From positions 101,482,348-101,546,347 of the forward strand of contig CM019826.1 of NCBI GenBank assembly GCA_009763385.1: 64,000 nt of DNA. Reading direction: 5' to 3'. Position 1 is the first letter of the stretch, and the number at the start of each line of letters is the position of its first letter. The translations under genes were made by a program, and so were the position numbers. Under the pieces are notes generated by a model, which saw only the letters and a list, made by a program, of their open reading frames with translations, was not told the DNA's origin and searched no databases. Below, piece by piece: positions 1 through 11,762 of this stretch. The DNA comes from Coix lacryma-jobi var. lacryma-jobi. Lineage: Eukaryota > Streptophyta > Magnoliopsida > Poales > Poaceae.

Positions 1-31
1 TTGTAGGCGTACTGCAGCTAGGTGTTCACGC
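1..31 (-). pseudogene. Left remnant of a decayed gypsy-type gag with IQ-like motif
   Basis: On the minus strand these bases read REHLAAVRLQ, nearly repeating RERLAAVRLQ encoded at about 18458-18488. If the 32-18418 insertion is removed and a single 5-bp duplication is kept, the frame runs on from the gag segment at 18419-18943, giving a second IQ-like unit directly after the first. The 5 bp CACGC at 27-31 is the left target duplication of the LTR that starts at 32. The gene continues beyond the window. Gypsy identity is inferred from the larger segment on the right. Confidence 0.55.
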
Positions 32-1353
32 TGAAGGACCGAAAACTCTAGCAGAAAGCGACCAGAGGGGGGGTGAATGGGAGCCTAAAAATTTCTCTCG
101 AAACTTTGGCCTCTGTCCCAAAAATCAACCCTCAAAAGCTTCGAACAAAACATGATGCCCACGACCCTTGGAAGAGGGTGGATGATCCCTAGGATCACAG
201 CGAGGCACCACCAAGCAAGAGCGACCCAAATACCAAAAGCTTCAGCACAAGTTCAACCCTAAAAACCAACCCTCGAACGTAGATGGAGAGCTACGTCAAG
301 AAATCTCCAAATACCTATGCTAACAAGTAGCAAAGATACCTAGAGAGGTTTCTTGGTTAACTCAAGGGCCAAACGAGAAGTCTGAAAACCAAGCGGAAAA
401 GCCAGGAGGCGATTTGCACTGTCCAAGACAAGTCTGCGAAGTCCCGGACAGTCCGCGGGTATGGTCTCGGACTGTCCACGGTAATGACGGACTGTCCGCG
501 AGGAAGGGGCGGACTGTCCGGCGGCAAAATGACCAAAACAACAAGTCTGCTGAACCTTCCTGGTCGACTCGCAGACTGTCCGTGATCGACTACGGCGGAC
601 TGTCCACCATTCAATCAAAAGCAAAACAACCGAAGAACACAGCCACTGATCTGGCTCGTCCCCGATGCGCGGACTATCCGCGGGGTGGATGGCGGACTGT
701 CTGCGACCAACCAGTGAGGGCGATTTCAGTCGCCCTCAACTCAAATCTCCCCAAATTAGATCCAAATCAAAATCCCTTGATCCCAAACTTGGAGAGGATG
801 ATCACAAGGTAGTTGGGATACTATGCCCAAGAAATCATCCGCTCAAATCAAGTCAAACAACAAGAAATCGAAAGGGGATGAGTATGAACGAAAAAGCGCC
901 ATGAAACTTGAATTGACCCGATCTACTTGTTTGTGAGGAGTTAGATGAATTCCTTCAGTGGAAATGATCTCCTCACATCAAAGAACAAGTTGATTCAAGT
1001 GGATTCGAAAAAGACGCAGCAAAGAGGGAGATCGAGTGACGGGAAAATCAAGGTGAAACGAAGAACGCGAAGAACAAGTTCAAAACGCGAATCAAGACCA
1101 CGAATTGCCAGCCGAAATTCGTCCCCCCGAGGAGACAACGAGATTACGGTCTCGTTTCCACAAAAAGAAAATACACAGAGGTATTGTTCACCGTCTCTAC
1201 GGATCTCAGTAGCTACAGCAGGGAATGGGAAGCAGGAAACCCTAGAATGAAAATAGCAATGGCTGAGATAGTCTGGAGGGAGGGGCTGCCTCTCCTTGTA
1301 TAGCCTAATACAATTATTACCCATCTACCCCTACTGCTAATGAGCGAGCAGGC
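32..1353 (-). mobile_element. Copia LTR, left part, interrupted (LTR1)
   Basis: Starts TGAAGGACCG, the reverse complement of the CGGTCCTTCA terminus shared by all copia LTRs here. It continues as 17656-18418, which ends CCCATGTATCCTCA. The two parts are joined by the direct repeat CAGGC (1349-1353 and 17651-17655), so a later element landed inside this LTR. Outer flanks are CACGC (27-31) and CACAC (18419-18423), a target duplication with one change. No internal region sits beside it, so it is best read as a solo LTR. It carries an array of GCGGACTGTCCGC palindromes around 440-715 (subfamily A). Lineage (SIRE/Maximus, Opie/Ji-like) is inferred from its relatives in the window. Confidence 0.85.
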
Positions 1354-4209
1354 TGAAGGACCGAGAATGCAATAGCCAGGCGACCAGAGGGGGGTGAATG
1401 GGAGCTCGAGAGAACCGAGAATGCAACCAGCAGCTTGTTGTGGAACCGCGAGAACCGGTTGGCGAGCAATGCCAGCTCGTCATCCCCATGAACTCCAGCT
1501 GCTCCTCTATGACAGAAAGAAGAGAGGAAAGTGCAAAGCCTCCAGAGGTGTTAACAGAAGAGCCAGAAAGCAAAGCCATCGATGGGCCAGAAGGATTCTC
1601 ATAAGAAGCCCTCGCCATGGCATCGATGTCACTGGACTTGAGCTTACTGAAGAGCTCGTCGCACGTGAGGCTCTCATAGTTAGGCGATTCGATGATCGCC
1701 TGAACCTTGGAATCCCACAACGACCGATCAAAAGTATGGAGTAGCTTGAGAGCTCTCTCATGATCGTCGAAAGGCAACAGCTCCTTGTTAGCCCTCATCC
1801 TGTTGACAATCACCTGAAAGCGAGCGAATAAACTTTCTATGCTCTCGTTAGGCATGTGTTGAAAGTTCTCATACTCTCGCTTGAACGACTCGTTGAGACG
1901 GGTTTTGACTTGAGTGGTTCCCTCATGGAAACGCATGAGGGTAGCCCAAATCTCCCGAGCCGTAGCGAGGTGAGAAACGCGATCAAACTCACTCATGCTC
2001 AGGCATGAGAAAAGAGCATTATGGGCTCGGCTATTCGCATCGTGCTCATCGATCTGATGCTGAGTGGCACGAGCAGCCAAGACCACATAATCGGCAGAGT
2101 TGCAAATATCCCAGATGGAAGCACCCAAACTTTGCAGATAGGCCGCATACGTATCTTCCAATACGCATAGTTCGTCCCATCGAAAAACGGCGGTTTGCCC
2201 ACGCCGCGATCCATGTCGCCTTCTGTGGATCTGGAACTGGCTAAAGTGGAAGATCCTTAACACGCTCCGATCAACACCCAAAAGCAATAGCAAGGACCGA
2301 GAATGCAATAGCAAGGCGACCAGAGGGGGGTGAATGGGAGCTCAAAAATTTCTCTCGAAACTTCGGCCTTTGTCCCACAAATCAACCCCCAAAAGCTTCG
2401 ATCGAAACCGTGATGCCCACGACCCTTGGAAGAGGGTGGATGATCCCTAGGATCACAGCGAGGCACCACAAAGTGATGACAAACCAAACCCCAAAAGCAC
2501 CGGCACAAGTTTGCCCCCCTAAAAACCAAGTCCTGAACGTAAATGGAAGGCTACGTCGAGAGATCCCCAAATACCAATGCTAACAAGTAGCAAAGATACC
2601 AAGAGAGGTTCCTTGGTCAACTCTAGGGCCAAACGAGAAGTCCGGAAACCATGCGAAGAAGCCGAGAGAGCAAACGCACTAAAACTCAACACTCAGCCAA
2701 CTCGCGGACTGTCCGGGCTACAGACCGCGGACTGTCTACCCAACGGCGGACTGTCCGGGCTCTGGTGGCGGACTGTCCGCCGGCCAACTGAGCAAAATAG
2801 CAAGGCTACTGAACAGTCCCTGGACGACTCCCGGACTGTCCGCGGATTACCGCTGCGGACTATCCGTCGGTCAATCCAAAACAACATAGCCGAGCCGCGC
2901 GACCACTGCTCGGTCGGAGCCCGACGCGCGGACTGTCCGCGCCCTGAGTGGCGGACTGTCCGCGGTCACTCAGTGAGGGCGATTTCAAACGCCCTTCTCC
3001 CAACACTTCCCAAATCCGATCCAAATCAAAATCCCTTGTTCCCAAACTTGGAGCAAATGATCACAAGGTAGTTGGAAGACTATCCCCAAGAAATCATCCG
3101 CTCAAATCGATCCAATCAACGGGAAATCAAAGGTGAAGGTGTATGAACCAAAAAAGCGCCACAAAAACAAAATCAACCCAATCTACTTGTTCATGAGGAG
3201 TTAGATAAATTCCTTCGGTGGAAATGATCTCCTCACTATAAAGAACAAGTTGATTCAAACGGATTTTGAAAAGACGCAGTAGAGAGGGAGATCGAGTGAC
3301 GGGAAAACCACGGAGAAACGAAGAACGCGAAGAACACGAACAAAACACGAATCAAGTCATCGATCTGCAACCGTGTGGCTACCACACGCTCCAACAGTGA
3401 GATTACGGTCTCACTTCCTCAAAATCTCCAGTACATAGAGGTATGGTTCTCTGTGGATCTCAGTTTCTACAGCAGGGGACTGGGAGAGCAGGAAAACCTA
3501 GAAGGCAAAGAGCAAACTAATTCCCACTCTACCCCTAACTAATTACAGAGCGAACCAGCTAAACCCTAGGGTTATTCTGGACCAACTCATGGTAGGTGGT
3601 GATCCGACGGCCAAACCGATTGCCGCCACGTGCCACCACCGCTCTGCTTGTCCTTTTCCCGGACTTCGGCCCCGGTTTTGTGGCGCAAACTAGGAAACTA
3701 GCCTTCACAGCCAACCCCCAGTTTTGAGGCCCAAACCGGGAAACGAGCCGACCATCGCCTGAGTTTTGTGGCCCAAACTCAAAAACCCGTAGCGCCCAGG
3801 TTTTGAGGCCCAAACCTGGAAACCGTCCACTCGGTGGTTTTTCTGTGGCTCAAAAACCAAACCGAGCCGTAGAGGGGATGCACCGCCCGTGCACCCCGTC
3901 CACCGACACATGTCCCCAGGTCCTCGACCCGAGCAACACTGTGCCCCGCACGTATCCACTCGTCGCTGTCCTAGGCTGTCAGCCACCACAGCTGATCCTC
4001 AGGCCACCGGTCCCTCAGTCCAAGCCTCACGTCCGCCCTTCACCGCTCTCAGTCCATCGGCACGACACGTCTCTACTTGACCTTCACCTTGCCTTTGATC
4101 ACTGTATCCGTGCTCGACACCTGCACAACACAAGCCAAAGAACATGCGCATTATCCCAGTTGACAATCACTCATCATCCAGAGACTCGGCATACACCCAT
4201 GTATTCGCA
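1354..4209 (-). repeat. 3' LTR of composite element, split by a gag insert
   Basis: The LTR starts TGAAGGACCGAG at 1354. After 54 bases it is broken by a foreign segment (1408-2291), then resumes and ends GTATTCGCA at 4209, directly next to the polypurine tract. The stretch from 2341 onward is nearly identical to the 5' LTR at 16000 onward, with the same GCGGACTGTCCGC array (about 2700-2975) and U3 hairpin units with GAGGCCCAAAC loops (3670-3827). The 5' LTR lacks the insert, so the insert arose during or after the last transposition. Confidence 0.8.
1408..2291 (-). pseudogene. Gag-leader fragment inserted in a copia LTR
   Basis: Minus-strand gag N-terminal domain: the initiator ATG is near 2214, reading MDRGVGKPPFFDGTNYAYW, and it runs to the region just before the zinc knuckle near 1437. 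A frameshift after the first ~24 residues is visible. Upstream of the ATG the leader is present, but the PBS is broken after GCTCCGAT (about 2262-2269) and followed by unrelated filler. At 1408-1436 there is more filler repeating GAGAATGCAAC. Flanking 52-bp copies of LTR end (1356-1407 and 2292-2343) make this an insertion inside the LTR rather than a true gag position. Confidence 0.75.
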
Positions 4210-4220
4210 ATCTCCCCCTT
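4210..4220 (-). promoter_or_regulatory. Polypurine tract of composite copia element
   Basis: ATCTCCCCCTT abuts the LTR end at 4209. On the element strand it reads AAGGGGGAGAT, the same tract found next to the 3' LTR of the intact element at 34841-34851. It primes plus-strand DNA synthesis in LTR retroelements. Confidence 0.9.
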
Positions 4221-4404
4221 GATGAGTGCATTGTCAACTACCAGCACAAATCATAATGGAATAGAGGAAGGGAGGAATAAGGAGAGAGAACTCAACCAAA
4301 TGACCCAAAAGCATATCAATGCCGAAGAAGGTCAAGTGGAAAGAGCAAAACAGCTTGGTCCCCAAAGACATGGGCAATGGCTCGACGCAACCAAGCAAAG
4401 CAAA

Positions 4405-4780
4405 GCTAGCCCTCAAGAAGAGGTAGAACAGGCTCAACACCGCTAGCAGGAAAGCTCGATACCAATCGAAAAATCAATTGAAATCCAAGCAAAGATAGAG
4501 CTAGCCCTCAAGAAGAGGTAAAACAGGCTCAACACCGCTAGCAGGAAAGCTCGATACCAATCAAAAAATCAATTGAAATCCAAGCAAAGATAGAGCTAGC
4601 CCTCAAGAAGAGGCAGAACGGGCTCAACACCACCAGCGAGAAAGCTCAATACCAATTGAACAATCACAAAAGCAAAGACGCTAGTCCCTCAAGAAAGAGG
4701 CAAATTAAAGGCTCAACACAACTAGCTACCAAGAATGCTCCAAACCAATTGGAAAGCTCAAAGACCAAGCAAACTCCCCT
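4405..4780 (-). repeat. ~95-bp tandem repeats in copia 3' untranslated region
   Basis: Units beginning GCTAGCCCTCAAGAAGAGG occur at 4405, 4500 and 4595 (95-bp period), and a diverged unit starts at 4680. Each contains GGCTCAACACC followed by another GCTAG-type motif, so every unit can form a hairpin. Related but fewer units lie at 34366-34705 in the intact element. Confidence 0.85.
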
Positions 4781-5880
4781 CAAATAGTGCATGCAACCAG
4801 GAAAGGAAAACATTTCTCCCCCAAGGTTCAACTCAACATGATTTGCAATTGTTCTCCCTCTTAGTTGAAAATGCATTATCAAGGATCTCCCCTCCAAATG
4901 CATATGAGTCAAGATGCAAGTTAGCAGCTTCAGAAATAGAGTCAATAGAATGAAAAGATGCTCTACACAGTGCTGATCCGATGACTCAACAACATCCAGA
5001 ACGAGCTAGCAGAGGCTCAAACTGATCACTAAATGCGAAATATGAACATATTAGTAAAGTGAGCAGGTTTAGCCAAAAAGGTATTCACCATCAAAATAAC
5101 ACTAAGCAAGTATAGACAAGAAGTCCAACAAGTTCTAAACATGTATACAAGGTGAACTACCCCTAGCACAGTTCAACTATCATGCTATAGAATGAAACAT
5201 AGACTTGTGTATACAAATTTTATCGGAGTTGCAGCGGTGAAATTACACAAGTTCAAATGTCAGCATGTGATTGCGAGAGGTTGAAAGCTTGTCATTGCCT
5301 AACTTTTCAACTTTGCGAAGCCTATGCAGAAGCAATCAGAAGCTTAAAGCAACAGTTTCGGTCATACACTACACAGCTCAAGTTTAACTCAAAGTGCAAT
5401 GAGAAACAGTCTCGAAACTGTGATGTCCTGACAAGCAGTCCCATCTCGATCTTTCCAATTCACTTAACTTGGTTCAAATTTTATCATAGAATATGAACAT
5501 ATCAAGCAAGTGAATGACTCAGAACTAGAGACATAGCAACCTAGCATATATGAAAAGCACGAGTGAATTCTACACATCCTACACATGCTAGTTGCATATC
5601 TCAATGGTGAACAGTTTCTAGTTTTATGTCCATTAAGCAGGTTCACCATTCAAAAATAGCTTAGATCACAACATGCATTAGTGATCAGTAATAGCATAAG
5701 CTATAAGCATCATCATAAAGCATCAGAGCAAATACTATACAGAGCATAGCCACATTCTAAAGATTATATTCATGAAGCTCTGAATGTAAATATGCAAGAT
5801 GAAATGCAAAGATGCATGAAGAAACCAAATGAAAAACACAAAGACAGTTTATAATACAAGGGTCAAAATGTTTCCCCCAT
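4781..5880 (-). other. Copia 3' untranslated region, non-coding
   Basis: No reading frame here resembles a known protein. The stretch lies between the RNase H stop (5881) and the LTR and is homologous in order to 33170-34360 of the intact element. Pyrimidine runs such as TCTCCCCC (about 4816) and TCTCCCC (about 4889) are extra polypurine-tract-like motifs on the element strand. Confidence 0.7.
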
Positions 5881-7494
5881 CTAAAAGGGGAAACACACAC
5901 CAAGCTCACCTCTCAACCTAGCAAAAGTTGATTGGTCCAAAGGCTTGGTGAAAATATCAGCCAACTGATGATGAGTATCGACATGGCGAAGGTCGATATC
6001 ACCCTTCTCATAGTGGTCTCGCAGAAAATGAAAACGCACATCAATGTGTTTGGTCTTAGAGTGCAGCACGGGGTTCCTAGCAACGCTAATCGCGCTCGTG
6101 CTGTCACAAAGCAAAGGAACGTGAGAAAAGCTCAGACCAAAATCACGCAAAGTGGCCATCATCCAACGCAACTGGGAATAGCAGCTAGCCGCAGCAACAT
6201 ACTCAGCCTCCGTGGTAGACTGGGCGACACTAGACTGCTTGCGAGAAGACCAAGATACAAGAGAAGAACCAATAAACTGACAAGTCCCAGAAGTGGACTT
6301 GCGATCAATACGGCAACCATCAAAATTGGCGTCAGAGTAACCGCAAAGGGAGAGGGTGGAGGAAGCATAATACCAAATCCCAAACTCTGGAGTGAAGCAT
6401 AAGTACCTCATAATGCGCTTGACCGCCTGACGGTGAGAAGTGCGCGGCGATGACTGAAATCGCGCGCACAGACACACCGCGAACTGGATGTCCGGGCGTG
6501 TTGTCGTCAGGTACAGCAGCGACCCGATCATACTCCGGTACTCCTTCTGGTCTACAGCTTCTCCATCCACATCTGCATCCAGGGCCGCCGTGGTCGGCAT
6601 TTGTGTTGGAAGAGGCTTGGCCTTACCCATGTCAAACTTCTTCAGGATGTTCTTAGTGTACTTGCACTGGTGCACGAACGTCCCCTCTCGGGATTGCTTG
6701 ATTTGCAACCCGAGGAAAAACGTCAACTCGCCCATCATGCTCATCTCAATCTCCCTGCTCATAGTGTCTGCAAACTTGGCAACCAAAGCGTGAGAAGAAC
6801 CACCAAAAATGATATCATCCACGTAAATCTGGACCAAGAGAGTATCATTGCCTTGCTTGAGGCGAAAGAGCGTTTTATCCACACATCCTATTTTAAAACC
6901 CTTAGCAAGCAAAAAGGTTTTCAACCTATCATACCAGGCTCTAGGGGCTTGTTTCAAACCATATAAAGCTTTGTGAAGTTTAAAAACATGGTTTGGAAAC
7001 TTGGGATTTTCGAAACCGGGGGGTTGTCTCACATACACCTCCTCTTCTATGTAGCCGTTTAAGAAGGCACTCTTGACATCCATTTGAAAAAGTTTAAACC
7101 CTTTGGATGCAGCAAAAGCCAAAAGTATCCTAATTGCCTCCAAACGAGCTACAGGAGCAAAAGTCTCCTCATAGTCTATCCCCTCCTTCTGACTATACCC
7201 CTGGGCTACAAGTCTGGCCTTGTTTCTCACAACATGGCCATCCTCTCCTTGTTTGTTTTTGAAAACCCATTTTGTCCCAATAGGATGACACTCAGGAGGA
7301 AGAGGAACCAAAACCCAAACCCGATTTCTTTCAAAATTTTCTAACTCCTCATGCATGGCATTGACCCAATCTGGATCAGATAAAGCGTGTCCAACATCTC
7401 GGCGTTCAAAATCAGCAACAAATGCAGAATGAGCAAAGTGAGAGATTTGTTGTGACCTTGACCGAGTGACATGTTCGCCGATGCTGTCGATCAT
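5881..7494 (-). pseudogene. Copia reverse transcriptase-RNase H, open but cut from its polyprotein
   Basis: A 537-codon open frame that aligns end to end with residues 942-1478 of the intact polyprotein at 28733-33169. The RT core is recognisable by QMDVKSAFLNGY and the catalytic YVDD box in QIYVDDIIFGG. RNase H follows with GYSDANFDG, an STTEAEYVAA motif and the C-terminal ADIFTKPLD. It ends VCFPF, as in the intact copy. It is separated from the integrase part by an in-frame TAG (about 7513) where the intact copy has CAG, a likely C-to-T change. RT-RH itself shows no break, but without upstream PR-IN it could only be expressed as part of a damaged polyprotein. Confidence 0.92.
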
Positions 7495-9077
7495 CTGTTG
7501 AGGCGGGTGTTGGCGCTAGATATGTCGTGGCGCGTCCCGAGCAGAAGTGATCTCCCCCTCAACAGCAGCTCGTGCCTCCCCGGGTACAAAAGGTACCGCT
7601 CGGGGTTGCAAATCCCACGGCCCCCAAGATGAAGAAGTGTCGGGGCCATGAGTCATAGTAGAAGCCGCTCCTTGCGGTGCACCAGGTGGAGGGGGTGCTG
7701 GATTATCCATACCTTCAGCACCCTCATCCTCGTCCACAAAAAGAGGCTCACCAACCTCATGATCACGTGCACGCTCAAAACGAGAAGAAGGACAAACCAT
7801 GGTCTCATTGAAGGTGACATCTGATGTCTCCATGACTTGGTTAGTATCAAGGTTAAGTACACGATAAGCGCGAGTGTGAGTGCCATAACCCAAAAATACT
7901 CCGTCAGAAGAACGAGACTCAAATTTTTCCAGGTTGCCCTTTTTGAGTATAAAACAATGGCAACCAAAGATTCTAAAGTAACTCACCTTAGGCAGTTTTC
8001 CAAAACGCAACTCATAAGAAGTCTTTTTCAAGAAAGCTCAGAGAAAAATGCGATTGGAAATGTAGCATGCAGTGCTCATCGCTTCGGCCCAATATCGCCT
8101 AGGAGTCCTATGCTCATCGAGCATCGTCCTGGCCATCTCTACAAGGGTCCGATTCTTCCTTTCTACAACACCATTCTGAGGCGGTGTGTAGGGGGAAGAA
8201 AACTGATGCTCTAAGCCCAAAGAGTTACAAAACTTCTCAAAATCTGAATTCTTGAATTCGGAACCATTATCACTCCTAATAGCTCGCATCGAGTTCAAAG
8301 GGAACTCGTTCTGAAGACGCAAAATCAGATTGTGAGCCAAGGAGAAAGTCTCGGTCTTCTTAGCTAAAAAGAAGACCCATGAATATCTCGAAAAATCATC
8401 AACAACAACAAGCACATACCACTTCCCCCCAACCGAGCTCACCCGAGCTGGACCAACAAGGTCCATGTCAAAAGCTCTCCAGGGTGCTTGGTCATGACCT
8501 AAGTCACTAGATGGTGGGGAGCGGCAACCATCTTCCCATGTCTACAAGAATGGCAAACAAGATCCTTCTCCATGGATAACATGGGCAATCCTCGGATTAG
8601 GCCAAGTGAACTAAGCCTTGCAAGCAAGTCGAAGCTCAAGTGTCCTAGTCTCCTATGCCACTTCCAAAGATCGGAGGAGGAGGGTCCAGCCAAAAGACAA
8701 CGAGAAATGCCAAACGATTCTGAGAAATCCGCACGAAAGACTTTTCCAAAGGGCAAAATCACACAAACAAGATTGCCCTGAGGATCCAAAATACGACTGA
8801 GATTTGGCTTAAAACGAATCTCATAATCGTCATCAAATAGTTGTGAAATAGAAAGAAGGTTAACATGCAAGTTAGAAACAAGAGCAACATCGCGCAACAC
8901 AAAGTGCTCATTAACTCACACCGACCCACGAGACAATACTTTACCTTTACTATTGTCGTCGAAGGTGAAAAACTCCTTTCCGGCGACTGGACTAAGACTG
9001 GAGAACCACTTGGCGTTTCCGGTCATGTGCCTCGAACACCCGGAATCCACCAACCAAACGTTCTCCAATTGTTTTAC
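7495..9077 (-). pseudogene. Copia protease-integrase segment, broken
   Basis: In minus order: the protease active site region WWIPG/DSG-C (about 9010-9050), the GAG-pre-integrase zinc-binding H...H...CHSC region (8499-8900), and the integrase core with MDLVGP, RSDNGSEF and PPQNGVVERKNR (8038-8466), then its C-terminal part (7516-8031). Breaks seen against the intact copy: a TAG near 8497, loss of a base near 8470 just before the first catalytic Asp, and TGA near 8034 in place of an Arg codon. The pol frame starts at GTA (9077-9075), which lies in a different frame from the Gag extension upstream. Confidence 0.88.
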
Positions 9078-10459
9078 CTACATCAATAAAAAGACATAGG
9101 GTGAGCATACGGTCCAACACTGGGGTTAGTGAAGTAGGGAGAATACCAGTGTTGGGCCGGCTGCTCAAAAGAACGATTAGCAGAAAAACCATTCCTAGCA
9201 CGTCTACGAGAAGAGCGATCTCCACGTAGAGGAAAACGTGGTCCGCTAAGGGTGGAGCGTCCATCGCGATACTCAAAACGCGGTGGGGGAAAACGTGCAA
9301 CTACAATGCCACCGCCACGGGGTCCATAGCCTACAACTGCAGGCTCCCGCCGGGCACGCTCTCTTCACGGCCTAGGCCTAGGAACTTGAGGTTCCGGACC
9401 TCTAGGCCTAGCAGCATGCCTCTAAACATTTGGCACAAGTACATCATGGAAAGGATGGTACATGTCCATGTTGTTCATCTCCTTTGCACGGCGTGCCTCT
9501 CTCTTGCGCCGAAAGCAGAACTCACTCAAGTGTCCATCTCTCCCACAGTGCTCACAATGGTACCTCACCGCTCTCAAAGGGGGTTGTTGGTACTCACGGT
9601 AGTGGGTGTGGATCACTTTGCCCTTCTATGGCATAAGCTCCTCCTGGATGGGTGGCATGGTGTCCAGCTTGTTCTTGAGGTGGTTTGGTTTGGGAGCCCA
9701 TGATTGTTTCTTGGGTAAAGCTCTCGGAGGTTCAACAAAGACCCCATTCTTGGTGTTTAGCTTGAGAGGCTCTTTGGGTGGAATCTTGGTAAGCTTGGCA
9801 GTAGTGGTGGAGTTGGGCTTCTCACATGGGTTAAGACCACTCGACTCTCCAATCTTGCCAAAGGACGAAACATCGACACCCAGAGCAAAACCTACACCTG
9901 GACCTCCAGCAGCTCGCTTGAATTGGGATATCATCATCCCGAGCTGCGGCTCACCACTAGACACTCATGACAAGATGGTCCGAAGGTATGTGTTTTCTTC
10001 CTCGGTTTGCATCTTGTCATGCTTTACATTCGCAATCTCCATCTCCAAACCCTCACAAAGAACACACCTAGCCACACATGTGCTACCTGAGTTGGCCTCT
10101 TCAAGAGACACAATCTTGGCATTCTTCTCTGCCAACTCCGATTGCAAGCCCGCACAGGACTTGCACGCACCCAACAGCGAAGATCTAGCCTTCAGCTCAT
10201 CGACCGCTCCTACCAACACAACATACTTGCTTCTCAAAGTGAGAAGGTCAGTCATGTGTGTGGTGCACATCTCACACTCCTCCTCATCGGTAACAACTAT
10301 GGTGGACTGGACAGATTCAAGTTCCTTCACTGTATCCTCCCACTTCTGCCTAAACTCCTTTCGCTCTCTAGCAGCACGCCTAAGAAACTTATCCTGACTA
10401 AGGAGCGCGGCAATAAGCTTCTCAACCTCAGTAGAAAGGTCATCGGGGGTCTGAGATAC
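9078..10459 (-). pseudogene. Gag extension with CxxC coiled coil and second zinc knuckle (intron-like)
   Basis: Follows gag in frame after ...DTSQ and encodes a charged coiled-coil stretch with CEMC (10265-10276) and CKSC (10154-10165), then a Gly/Pro/Lys-rich linker, then a second CCHC knuckle CEHCGRDGHLSEFC (9515-9556) and a basic tail. The frame ends at TGA four bases before position 9078. Stops at about 9965 and in the linker show decay. On the element strand the segment begins GTATCT after CAG and ends ATTGATGTAG, with a T-rich run before it. Exactly this segment is absent from the intact element V. Such an extension is normal for SIRE/Maximus copia Gags; its function is not established. 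Confidence 0.8.
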
Positions 10460-11699
10460 CTGGGAGGTGTCTTCGTCATCATCGTTGTTCCGAGGAGTGT
10501 CTTCCAGCTCACCATCGACCTCCTTCCCGAGGGCCATGGTGCAGAAGCCGTCGTCGTCGGTGAAGAAGCAGAGGCCGTTCAGCTTGTCCTCGATCCTCTT
10601 CTTCTTCTCGAACTCGTCGTCGCTTGAAGAAGCAGAGTCGTCATCCGAGTCATCAACATCGCTGAGCGTGGCGAAGAACGCACGCTGCTCAGCCTGGGCC
10701 TTCTCCAAGTACTTTGTCTTGATGTACTCCTTGTTGAAGCCGCCCTTCCGCTTGTGCTTCGCGGGGACGTACTTCTCCTTGCACTTGCCGGAGTCATACT
10801 TGTGCCCATGGTCCGCCTTGCCGAAGACTTCTTCTTCGGGCAATTGGCGATGAAGTGGTTGGGGTCGCCGCACTCAAAGCATCCCGAGCGTCCTCCTCCG
10901 CGGCGATGGTTCATGCGGTTGTTGTGGAACTGCGAGAACCGGTTGGCGAGCAAAGCCAACTCATCATCCCCCAAAGACTCCAGCTGCTCCTTTGTGACAG
11001 AAAAGAGAGAAGAGAGTGCAAAACCTCCAGAGGGGTTAGCAGAAGAGCCAGAAACCAAAGCCATCGACGGGCCAGAAGGATTTTCATAAGAAGCCCTCGC
11101 CATGGCGTCAATCTCATTAGACTTGAGCTTACTGAAGAGCTCGTCGCACGTGAGGGTTTCATAGTTAGGTGATTCGATGATCGCCAGAACCTTGGAATCC
11201 CACACCGATCGATCAATAGTATGGAGTAGCTTGAGAGCTCTCTCATGATCGTCAAAAGGCAACAGCTCCTTGTTAGCCCTCATCCTGTTGACAATCACCT
11301 GAAAGCGAGTGAATAAACTTTCTATGCTCTCGTCAGGCATATGTCGAAAGTTCTCATACTCTCGCTTGAACGACTCGTAGAGTCGGGTTTTGACTTGAGA
11401 GGTTACCTCATGGAAACGCATGAGGGTAGCCCAAATCTCCCGAGCCGTGGCGAGGTGAGAAACGCGATCAATCTCACTCATGCTCAGACATGAGAAAAGA
11501 GCATTACAGGCTCGGCTATTGGCATCGTGCTCATCGATCTGAAGCTGAGAGACACGAGCAGGTAAGACCATGTAATCTGCAGAGTTCCAAATATCCCAGA
11601 TGGAAGCACCCAAACTCTGTAGATAGGCCGACATGCGTATCTTCCAATACGCATAGTTCATCCCTCGAAAAATGGCGGTTTGCCCACGCTGCGATCCGT
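10460..11699 (-). pseudogene. Copia gag of element III
   Basis: Gag polyprotein N-terminal domain (UBN2-type copia gag) with GTSQ/VTSQVKTRLYESFKRE, FARFQ/FTRFQVIVNRM and the CCHC zinc knuckle CFECGDPNHFIANC. It is clearly collinear with residues 1-414 of the intact polyprotein. The initiator ATG is ACG (11697-11699), a base change plus a small deletion disturbs the first ~15 codons (readable frame from 11661), and a frameshift near 10835 follows the knuckle. It would package RNA and form particles if intact. It lies 50 bp downstream of its PBS and the subfamily B LTR. Confidence 0.88.
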
Positions 11700-11748
11700 G
11701 TCGCCTTCTTTGGATCTGGAACCGGCTAAGGTGGAAGATCCTTAACCC

Positions 11749-11760
11749 GCTCCGATACCA
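11749..11760 (-). promoter_or_regulatory. Primer binding site of element III
   Basis: GCTCCGATACCA, on the element strand TGGTATCGGAGC, two bases from the LTR end. It matches the initiator-tRNA-Met PBS consensus except for one G in place of A. Confidence 0.9.
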
Positions 11761-11762
11761 AT

